Origin: Hydrogenophaga sp.
Lineage (GTDB): Bacteria; Pseudomonadota; Gammaproteobacteria; Burkholderiales; Burkholderiaceae_C
Assembly: GCA_025458415.1 (NCBI GenBank)
Contig: JALOSN010000163.1
Span: 1 to 5,003 of the forward strand
Direction: 5' to 3'
DNA length: 5,003 nt
The notes beneath the pieces are model-generated. The model had not been told where the DNA came from. It made no database searches and worked only from the letters and a program-made list of their open reading frames with translations. Below are positions 1 to 5,003 of the stretch, piece after piece. Made by a program: the position numbers and the translations under genes. Numbering within the stretch: the stretch's first letter is position 1; the number at the start of each line of letters is the position of its first letter.

Positions 1-927
1 GCCCTCGACGTAGTTGAAGCTCATGTTCAGGTTGTGCGGCACGCGCTGCGTCTCGTGGCCGTTGATGAACACCTCTTCGACATCCTTCAGGCCATCGACC
101 AGGCGGTCATGCAGGGCACGGATGCGCTTGTTTTCCTCGTGCATCTCGGCCTTGGCAATGGCATAGGCCATGCCCATGCCCACGCACTGGTGCGTGGGCA
201 GCGTACCCGAGCGCATGCCTCGCTCGTGACCGCCCCCATGCATCTGGGCCTCGATACGAACGCGCGGCTTGCGCCGCACATAGAGGGCACCAATCCCCTT
301 GGGCCCATAGGTCTTGTGCGAGGTCAGGCTCATCAGGTCAACTGGCAGGCTCTTGAGATCGATGTCGATACGACCGGTGGCCTGCGCCGCGTCCACATGA
401 AGGATCACGCCCTTTTCGCGGCAGATGGCACCAATGGCGGCGATGTCCTGGATGACCCCGATTTCGTTGTTGACGAACATGACCGAAGCCAGGATGGTGT
501 CAGGCCGGATGGCGGCCCTGAAGGCGTCCAGACTGACCAGACCATCGGCCTGGACATCGAGGTAGCTGACTTCGAAGCCCTGGCGCTCCAGTTCGCGCAT
601 GGTGTCAAGGACGGCCTTGTGCTCGGTCTTCACCGTGATCAGGTGCTTGCCCTTGCTCTTGTAGAAGTGGGCCGCCCCTTTGAGTGCCAGATTGTTCGAC
701 GCGCCGCTGGTCCACACGATCTCTCGCGGGTCGGCACCGATCAGGTCGGCCACCTGCTCGCGGGCGGTCTCCACCGCCTTTTCGGCTTCCCAGCCCCAGG
801 CATGGCTGCGCGAGGCGGGGTTGCCGAAATGCTCACGCAACCAGGGAATCATGGCATCCACCACCCGCGGGTCGCAGGGGTTGGTGGCGCTGTAGTCCAT
901 GTAAATGGGGAAGTGGGGCGTACTCAT
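1..927 (-). CDS. iscS: Cysteine desulfurase IscS, N-terminal 309 codons (cut by the left window edge)
   Basis: IscS is the PLP-dependent cysteine desulfurase of Fe-S cluster assembly; it converts cysteine to alanine and passes the persulfide sulfur to IscU and other acceptors in the cytoplasm. The ATG at 927 gives [15 protein letters not shown], which aligns with the E. coli N-terminus. Visible family residues include H103 in TEHKAVLD, N153/N154 in VNNEIGV, D179 and Q182 in HVDAAQATG, the Schiff-base lysine K205 in SHKTYG, and T242 in the RSGT motif. About 95 C-terminal residues, including the persulfide cysteine (Cys328 in E. coli), lie outside the window. Two features are odd. The PLP-phosphate loop reads GASNN (residues 75-79) where E. 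coli has GATESDN, two residues shorter. The early motif reads SATNPC instead of SATTPV. The start has only a weak Shine-Dalgarno sequence (GAG about 6 nt upstream). It lies 93 nt after iscR, presumably in the same operon. Family assignment is very secure. Confidence 0.97.
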   Translation of the reverse strand, partial: MSTPHFPIYMDYSATNPCDPRVVDAMIPWLREHFGNPASRSHAWGWEAEKAVETAREQVADLIGADPREIVWTSGASNNLALKGAAHFYKSKGKHLITVKTEHKAVLDTMRELERQGFEVSYLDVQADGLVSLDAFRAAIRPDTILASVMFVNNEIGVIQDIAAIGAICREKGVILHVDAAQATGRIDIDLKSLPVDLMSLTSHKTYGPKGIGALYVRRKPRVRIEAQMHGGGHERGMRSGTLPTHQCVGMGMAYAIAKAEMHEENKRIRALHDRLVDGLKDVEEVFINGHETQRVPHNLNMSFNYVEG

Positions 928-1020
928 GGCTGGCTCAGGGCTGCTGGCGGTGGGGTTTCACTGATGGACGGAGGAGCGGATCGGAGCAGGTATGTCAACG
1001 GATGCGCCGGCCAGACCGCT

Positions 1021-1557
1021 TCACTTGGACAGGGCAGCACCGCCCAGGGCAAACACCGAGTTGGGTGCATTGACCCGGATCGGCTTGACCACTGGCGCAC
1101 TGGAGATGGCCCGCTTGACGATGGGTGCATTTTCAACCACCACCCCTTTGGACAGCTGTTCGTCGACCAGCGATTGCAGCGAGACCGAATCGAGGAAGTC
1201 CACCATCTTGGCGTTGAGCTGGGCCCACAGTTCATGGGTCATGCAGCGCTGCCCTTCGCCCAGGCAATTCTCCTTGCCACCACACTGGGTGGCGTCGATC
1301 GGTTCGTCCACCGAGACAATGATGTCGGCCACCGTGATGTCGGACGCCTTGCGCCCGAGGGTGTAGCCACCGCCAGGACCGCGGGTCGACTCGACCAGTT
1401 CGTGACGGCGCAGTTTGCCGAACAGCTGCTCCAGGTAGGACAGCGAAATCTGTTGACGCTGGCTGATGGCAGCCAGGGTGACGGGACCGTTGTTCTGGCG
1501 CAAGGCCAGATCGATCATGGCGGTGACCGCAAAGCGGCCTTTGGTCGTGAGGCGCAT
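1021..1557 (-). CDS. iscR: Rrf2-family [2Fe-2S] transcriptional regulator IscR
   Basis: IscR senses Fe-S cluster status. The [2Fe-2S] form represses the isc operon at Type 1 sites, and both apo and holo forms bind Type 2 sites. The protein is 178 residues (E. coli IscR has 162) and starts MRLTTKGRFAVTAMIDLAL, the usual N-terminus. The winged helix occupies roughly residues 1-65, with E43 in SLSYLEQLF, the position that governs site discrimination in E. coli, followed by the wing RGPGGGY. Cluster ligands are C92, C98 and C105 with H108 in MTHELW. The second cysteine spacing is C-x6-C, one residue longer than in E. coli. The C-terminal tail beyond about residue 135 is extended and probably flexible. 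The ATG at 1557 was chosen because AAGGAG lies 6 nt upstream. An in-frame ATG at 1695 would put the -10 box and operator inside the gene. It is the first gene of the isc operon, upstream of iscS, and probably autoregulated. Confidence 0.98.
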   Translation of the reverse strand: MRLTTKGRFAVTAMIDLALRQNNGPVTLAAISQRQQISLSYLEQLFGKLRRHELVESTRGPGGGYTLGRKASDITVADIIVSVDEPIDATQCGGKENCLGEGQRCMTHELWAQLNAKMVDFLDSVSLQSLVDEQLSKGVVVENAPIVKRAISSAPVVKPIRVNAPNSVFALGGAALSK

Positions 1558-1563
1558 TTCAAG

Positions 1564-1569
1564 CTCCTT
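1564..1569 (-). promoter_or_regulatory. Strong ribosome binding site of iscR
   Basis: Reads AAGGAG on the minus strand and ends 6 nt before the ATG at 1557. It decides the iscR start in favour of MRLTTKG over the longer in-frame ORF that begins at 1695. Confidence 0.85.
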
Positions 1570-1663
1570 GTTCAATGGCTTGACTGTCTGGTTGCGCAAG
1601 GATCGGCTTCCCGAGCCCTGCCCCTGCTCCGCCCCCCGGCCCTCTCGGCCACTCATCGAAGGC

Positions 1664-1688
1664 TTTCCCGACTGTTTTCGTCGAGTAT
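1664..1688 (-). promoter_or_regulatory. IscR Type 1 operator in the isc promoter
   Basis: Compared with the published E. coli Type 1 consensus as I recall it (ATASYYGACTRWWWYAGTC followed by RRSTAT), this 25-bp stretch matches at about 22 of 25 positions. The left half reads ATACTCGAC and the right half CAGTCGGG, with GAAAA between them. Mismatches are one G for T after GAC and two at the right end. Its first five bases overlap the -10 hexamer, so a bound IscR dimer would block RNA polymerase. This fits negative feedback of [2Fe-2S]-IscR on its own operon. Seen directly: the bases and their position. Inferred: binding and repression. Confidence 0.8.
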
Positions 1689-1712
1689 ATCGCAAAAGCC
1701 TAGTGATTTGAT
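1684..1712 (-). promoter_or_regulatory. Probable isc operon promoter (-10 TATACT, poor -35)
   Basis: The minus strand carries TATACT at 1689-1684, a five-of-six match to the sigma70 -10 box. At a 17-bp spacing the -35 position reads ATCAAA, a poor match, so the promoter may rely on an activator. Transcription would start near 1677, leaving an untranslated leader of about 120 nt before iscR. The overlap with the IscR Type 1 site supports the assignment; the exact start site is inferred. Confidence 0.6.
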
Positions 1713-1728
1713 CGGCATTGTAGCCACC

Positions 1729-1752
1729 AAAACCTCATTTGTCTAGGACAAA
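1729..1752. promoter_or_regulatory. Candidate IscR Type 2-like site overlapping a 15-bp palindrome upstream of the isc promoter
   Basis: On the plus strand, AAAACCTCA (1729-1737), six spacer bases and TAGGACAAA (1744-1752) match the E. coli Type 2 pattern as I recall it (WWWWCCxYA, six bases, TRxGGWWWW) at 14 of 16 defined positions. The left half-site is complete; the right one has two mismatches. The same place also holds a perfect inverted repeat, TTTGTC-TAG-GACAAA (1738-1752), which a different dimeric regulator could use. It is centred roughly 65-70 bp upstream of the predicted start, a plausible position for an activator given the poor -35 box. This is pattern matching only. Confidence 0.35.
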
Positions 1753-1827
1753 CTTGTGTTGTCACGGTTTCCCGCGGGTTGCTGTCGCGAATCGGGACGG
1801 CACTCCCGCAGGTCCGCGCCTGCCCGC

Positions 1828-3717
1828 TCAGCGAGCCTTCAGCCGAAACTCGACCCGCGTTCCCGGTTGGGCACACACAAAGCGCACCTCGCCCCCCAGC
1901 TCGGCCACCCGCAACCGGATGTTCCTGATGCCACGTCCACGGGCTGTTGCCGGCGCGTCTGGGTGATCAGGGAATCCGATCCCGTTGTCAGCGATGCTCA
2001 GGCAGACCTGTCCGCTCTCGTCCCAGGTTCGCACGCACACCCGACTCGCTCGTGCATGCTTGACCACGTTGGCGAACACCTCCTGAAGGCAGCGGAACAG
2101 GTGCATGACACCCTGAGCCTCCAGACCTTCCACTGCAGCCACCTGCTGCACCTGCCAGTCCAGCTCGATACCCGCGGCGGCCAGGGTGGGAGACAGCCTC
2201 TGCCGCAGGGTACCCAGAATGGTGGGCAGATCACCCTCCATGGGTTCGAGCGAGTCCAGGGTCAGGCGCAAATCCTCAAGGGCATGGTGCAACATGCGCT
2301 CCACCTCCGGCAGGTCCAGGGACGAACCCGCATGGCGCACCAGATTCAGCGTTTGCACCAGCTGGCTTCCCAGTCCGTCGTGCATATCGCGGGTGATGCG
2401 GCGGCGCTCGGCCTCACGCACCTGCTGATGCTCCACCTCACGAAGGCGTGCGTACACCGCGTGGAACTCGGCTTCGCGTTCGGCCACGCGCCGGGCCAGT
2501 TCCTGGTTGAGCCGCTCCGCCTGGGCCATGGCATCGCCGGTGCGGCGCACCATGACGCCGGCCATGGCCGACATCAGAACCAGGCTGCCGGCCGTCATCC
2601 AGCGGATGTCGACATCACCGGGCAGCCCCAGCTGCACCACCAGGTAATCACGCAAGCCGGTGACCAGTGTCGCCACCCCCACCACCACCATCAGGCGCTG
2701 GCCCGGGTTCAGCCCCCAGCGGGCCCGGTGTATCACCTTGATCAAGGCCAGCACACAGACCAGCACGATCACCCCGGTCCAGACGCGATACAGATCGTAA
2801 TCGCCTACCCCGGCCTGCACCAGAAGCCAGACCGGACCGATGGCCATCATCACCACCACCGTTCGCCGGACCCAACCCTGGCCAAAACCAAACAGTTCCG
2901 ACATGAACAGGTACATGAATCCGCAGTACCAGGTGAATGACAGCTTGTGCAGGTAGTCCCAGACCGGAAACGGTCCGGGCAGCGGCGTTGGCGTGGATAA
3001 GACCAGCCGCGGCACCAGCACCAGCAGCCCTGCGGCCAGCAGCGCCAGCAGGCGTTCGCGGGTTCGCAACCACACCAGCAATGACATCAGCCCGAGCATG
3101 AGTGCAGAGGCGGCGACCATCCACGTCAGCTCAACCTGCCACCAGGCAAGCCAGCGCTGCCGTGCCTCCAGGGTATCGGCAGCGCCCGCCCACACCACCC
3201 CCAGCCCGGCGATGCGCAACTGCTCGCCCTGCAACTCGACCTCGATCCGGTTCGCCTGCCAGTCGGCGTGAAACCGGGTCAACGGCAGACGGACCGATTC
3301 GGCACGGTTGGCTGCATCGAGGTAGACAGTGCCTTCGGCCCACATGGTGCTGGTCAGACGTTCTCCGTTGAACAGCACCCGGTAACGCACACCGGCTCTC
3401 GGCAGAAGCAGGGCCACCGGTTGACCCTGCTCGACCAGCGGCTGCAGGGCCTGTGGCAAAGACAGCCTGTAGATGACCGTTGCGCGGGGCTGACCCCAGC
3501 CATCGTCCCACAGGTGGGGCAGCGACTGCGTGACGGGATCGGGTCGTCCGAGCTCTGGCGACGATATCTGGGCTTGCGTGATGGGCCATGCGCCTTCAAT
3601 GGCCTGACCCCGTGTCACCCAGGCCAGAAGGCTCAGTACCACCACCAGCAGAGCAGCTGCCCAGGCGTAGGCTGGCCAGGCAGCGCCCCGGGCAAGCCAT
3701 GGCCGGATGGCGCTCAC
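1828..3717 (-). CDS. Membrane sensor histidine kinase, HisKA_3/NarL type, with a periplasmic domain and a 7TM-like region
   Basis: Sensor kinase of a two-component system in the inner membrane. From the GTG at 3717 it is 629 residues. One membrane segment (about 16-35) is followed by a roughly 160-residue, probably periplasmic region (36-195). About seven more hydrophobic segments follow (around 196-217, 222-240, 260-280, 285-303, 312-329, 341-362, 372-391), then a charged, coiled-coil-like linker (397-440). This resembles the 7TMR-DISM layout, but the sensory domain is not recognised with certainty. The kinase core has ERRRITRDMHDGLGSQ with phosphoacceptor H446, an N-box around N550 (QEVFANVVKHA), DNGIGF at 577-582 and a GRGIRNI glycine box at 594-600, so it looks catalytically intact. 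The GTG overlaps the regulator's TGA as GTGA, and AGGA lies about 11 nt upstream; the longer ORF from 3825 would overlap the regulator by 112 bp and is unlikely. The signal is unknown. Confidence 0.93.
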   Translation of the reverse strand: MSAIRPWLARGAAWPAYAWAAALLVVVLSLLAWVTRGQAIEGAWPITQAQISSPELGRPDPVTQSLPHLWDDGWGQPRATVIYRLSLPQALQPLVEQGQPVALLLPRAGVRYRVLFNGERLTSTMWAEGTVYLDAANRAESVRLPLTRFHADWQANRIEVELQGEQLRIAGLGVVWAGAADTLEARQRWLAWWQVELTWMVAASALMLGLMSLLVWLRTRERLLALLAAGLLVLVPRLVLSTPTPLPGPFPVWDYLHKLSFTWYCGFMYLFMSELFGFGQGWVRRTVVVMMAIGPVWLLVQAGVGDYDLYRVWTGVIVLVCVLALIKVIHRARWGLNPGQRLMVVVGVATLVTGLRDYLVVQLGLPGDVDIRWMTAGSLVLMSAMAGVMVRRTGDAMAQAERLNQELARRVAEREAEFHAVYARLREVEHQQVREAERRRITRDMHDGLGSQLVQTLNLVRHAGSSLDLPEVERMLHHALEDLRLTLDSLEPMEGDLPTILGTLRQRLSPTLAAAGIELDWQVQQVAAVEGLEAQGVMHLFRCLQEVFANVVKHARASRVCVRTWDESGQVCLSIADNGIGFPDHPDAPATARGRGIRNIRLRVAELGGEVRFVCAQPGTRVEFRLKAR

Positions 3718-4364
3718 AGCAGGCCGCGTTCCTGGGCCACACGGACCACCTGCACCCGGCTGTGGACCGACAGCTTGCGGTAGAGGTTCTTGATGTGGGT
3801 ACCCACCGTGGCAGGCGAGATGCACAGGTGATCAGCGATTTCCCGGTTCACATACCCCTGGGCCACCAGCTGAAGCACCTCCGACTCGCGGTCGGACAGG
3901 CTGACAGGGTCGCCGTCCATTGGCTCACCGCCTTGCCGTGGGTCGGCCTCGGAGCGGAACTGCCGCAGCAACATGCGGGCCAGCAGGGGCGATATCGGGG
4001 CGCCTCCGCGTCGGATCTGCTCGATGGCGTTGAGAAGCTCATCAACGCTGCAGCCCTTGAGGACGTAGCCGGTGGCGCCAGCCTGCAACGCGCCCAGCAA
4101 CCGCGATTCCTCCCCGAACACCGTGAACACCAGCAGTTCGGCGGCCGGGCATTGCCGGGCCAGCCACTGCAGCAGGTGTTCGCCACGGCCATCGGGCAGG
4201 GCCAGATCGACCAGATAGACATCGGCCGCTGCTGCAACAGCCAGCTGCCGGGCCTGGGATACCGAGTCGGCATGACCGACCAGTTGCCACTGTGGTCGCC
4301 ATGTCAGCGCTTCGCGGACAAAGCGCACGATGGAAGGATCATCCTCGATGAGGAAGATGCGCAT
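3714..4364 (-). CDS. NarL/FixJ-family response regulator, partner of the downstream kinase
   Basis: DNA-binding response regulator of 216 residues, typical for the NarL/FixJ family. The receiver domain (about 1-118) starts MRIFLIEDD, with acidic residues E7, D8 and D9, phosphoacceptor D53 in YLVDLALPDG, T81 in LVFTVFG and K103 in GYVLKG. A linker (about 120-152) leads to a LuxR-type helix-turn-helix (about 155-216): LSDRESEVLQLVAQGYVNREIA, then SPATVGTHIKNLYRKL. All residues needed for phosphorylation are present. The adjacent HisKA_3 kinase gene overlaps its stop codon, so the pair is almost surely cognate and co-translated. The ATG at 4364 was chosen because it begins directly at the first beta strand; an in-frame ATG at 4418 would add 18 residues rich in Gly, Ser and Pro. 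Neither start has a convincing Shine-Dalgarno sequence. Target genes cannot be read from the sequence. Confidence 0.94.
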   Translation of the reverse strand: MRIFLIEDDPSIVRFVREALTWRPQWQLVGHADSVSQARQLAVAAAADVYLVDLALPDGRGEHLLQWLARQCPAAELLVFTVFGEESRLLGALQAGATGYVLKGCSVDELLNAIEQIRRGGAPISPLLARMLLRQFRSEADPRQGGEPMDGDPVSLSDRESEVLQLVAQGYVNREIADHLCISPATVGTHIKNLYRKLSVHSRVQVVRVAQERGLL

Positions 4365-4562
4365 GGATGAACCCGGACCTGCGCCGTCCGGACCGACGCC
4401 TTCGCTCGATATGGCCATACCCGGTGATTGCTGGTGCTTGTTGTTGTGTCAGCGCAGGCCACTCCCTGACCCGCCATATCAGTGGATTGTCTGCGACCGC
4501 CGCCCCGGTTCATGCTTGGAACCCGAGCGGATTCAACCGCCCGTCGGGCCGTGCCATGACGA

Positions 4563-4576
4563 CCTGAGCGCTCAGG
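4563..4576. repeat. 14-bp perfect palindrome across the uvrB stop codon
   Basis: CCTGAGCGCTCAGG is its own reverse complement and contains the uvrB TGA (minus strand, 4574-4572). In RNA it could form a 5-bp stem with a GCGC loop. No U-run follows on the minus strand, so it is not a standard intrinsic terminator. Function unknown; it may be chance. Confidence 0.4.
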
Positions 4577-5003
4577 CGGCGTGGTCCAGACCCGCAGCGC
4601 CCAGCACACGCTCCTTGAGGCGGTGCAACTGGTCACGCACCTGGGCGGCCTTCTCGAACTCCAGGTTCCGGGCGTGTTCCATCATCAGCTTCTCCAGCCG
4701 CTTGATCTCACGTGCCAGATCTTTCTCGCTCATGGCCTCGGCCTGCTCGCGCGCCGCCGCCTCGCCGGCCAGACGGTCGGCCTCGCGCCCCGCCTTCTCG
4801 CTGTACACCCCGTCGATCAGATCCTTGATGCGCTTGACCACCCCTTTGGGGGTGATGCCATGCGCCGCATTGAATTCCAGTTGCCGGGCGCGGCGCCTTT
4901 CGGTCTCGTCGATGGCACGCCGCATCGAATCGGTGATCCGGTCGGCGTAGAGGATGGCGCGGCCATTGAGGTTGCGCGCTGCACGGCCGATGGTCTGGAT
5001 CAG
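4572..5003 (-). CDS. uvrB: UvrABC excinuclease subunit B, C-terminal 143 residues (5' part outside the window)
   Basis: UvrB is the damage-verifying, helicase-like subunit of nucleotide excision repair, loaded by UvrA and then recruiting UvrC. The visible fragment opens with [11 protein letters not shown], helicase motif VI (Q-x-x-G-R-x-x-R), followed by [15 protein letters not shown] and [19 protein letters not shown], both characteristic of UvrB. After a charged Ala/Glu-rich linker comes the C-terminal UVR domain (fragment residues about 99-134, [22 protein letters not shown]), which contacts UvrC. The C-terminus looks complete, ending LDHAA before TGA. The rest of the gene lies beyond the right edge. 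It precedes the two-component pair by 207 bp, so it is probably a separate transcription unit, although no clear terminator is visible. Confidence 0.97.
   Translation of the reverse strand: MIQTIGRAARNLNGRAILYADRITDSMRRAIDETERRRARQLEFNAAHGITPKGVVKRIKDLIDGVYSEKAGREADRLAGEAAAREQAEAMSEKDLAREIKRLEKLMMEHARNLEFEKAAQVRDQLHRLKERVLGAAGLDHAA

Noticed and set aside
993..998. TTGACA on the minus strand between iscR and iscS as an internal promoter
   Set aside because: No -10-like hexamer is found 16-18 bp downstream, where the sequence is GC- and pyrimidine-rich.
1558..1695. Longer iscR form starting at the ATG at 1695
   Set aside because: It would place the -10 box and the IscR operator inside the coding region and adds 46 residues absent from IscR proteins; the ATG at 1557 has a strong Shine-Dalgarno sequence.
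34..1746. Open frame of 570 codons on the plus strand opposite iscS and iscR
   Set aside because: It lies antisense to two well-identified genes, crosses the isc promoter and operator, and its protein has no recognisable family features. Long antisense open frames are expected in GC-rich coding DNA.
1794..1823. Two small hairpins after the kinase stop (GCAGG/CCTGC stem at 1808-1823 and GGGA/TCCC stem at 1794-1807) as a terminator
   Set aside because: Stems are only 4-5 bp and no U-run follows on the minus strand, so an intrinsic terminator is not supported; Rho-dependent ending or read-through into isc cannot be excluded.
1756..2940. Open frame of 394 codons on the plus strand opposite the histidine kinase
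   Set aside because: Same reason: antisense to a kinase with intact motifs; the translation is His/Gln-rich low-complexity sequence typical of a shadow frame.
3718..3825. Longer histidine kinase form starting at the ATG at 3825
   Set aside because: It would overlap the response regulator by 112 bp; the GTG overlapping the regulator's TGA is a normal coupled start and leads directly into the first membrane segment.
4365..4571. Promoter or terminator in the uvrB-to-regulator gap
   Set aside because: CTGACA is present on the minus strand without a good -10 box. Short stems (GCCC/GGGC at 4539-4549, GGTTC/GAACC at 4507-4523) lack U-runs, and a 10-bp palindrome TATGGCCATA (4410-4419) has no clear meaning.

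Overview
The window is a GC-rich, densely coded chromosomal segment in which every gene I can support lies on the minus strand. Read 5' to 3' on that strand (high to low coordinates), the order is: the C-terminal end of uvrB (entering from the right edge), a NarL/FixJ-type response regulator, its multi-pass membrane histidine kinase, iscR, and the first 309 codons of iscS (leaving through the left edge). The IscS and IscR sequences resemble those of Betaproteobacteria, most likely Burkholderiales and perhaps Comamonadaceae. That placement rests on remembered family sequences and not on a search.

Region by region: 4572-5003 is the UvrB C-terminus (helicase motif VI, linker and UVR domain). 4365-4571 is a 207-base gap with no clear promoter or terminator and a 14-bp perfect palindrome across the uvrB stop codon. 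3714-4364 is the response regulator. 1828-3717 is the sensor kinase, whose GTG start overlaps the regulator's TGA, so the two are very probably translationally coupled. 1558-1827 is a 270-base control region for the isc operon. It holds a good -10 box, a near-consensus IscR Type 1 binding site overlapping that -10 box, a candidate Type 2-like IscR site or separate palindrome further upstream, and a strong Shine-Dalgarno sequence before iscR. 1021-1557 is iscR, 928-1020 is a 93-base gap, and 1-927 is iscS.

Functionally, IscR is the [2Fe-2S]-sensing Rrf2 repressor that sets the level of the Isc iron-sulfur assembly machinery, and IscS is the cysteine desulfurase that supplies its sulfur. The operator next to the -10 box supports the classic negative feedback loop. 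The two-component pair has an unknown signal. Its position between uvrB and isc does not by itself link it to either DNA repair or Fe-S biogenesis.

I found no undescribed system in this window. The most unusual observation is that IscS appears to lack two residues in the conserved PLP-binding loop, GATESDN in E. coli against GASNN here. The register against E. coli IscS shifts from +1 to -1 exactly at that point.
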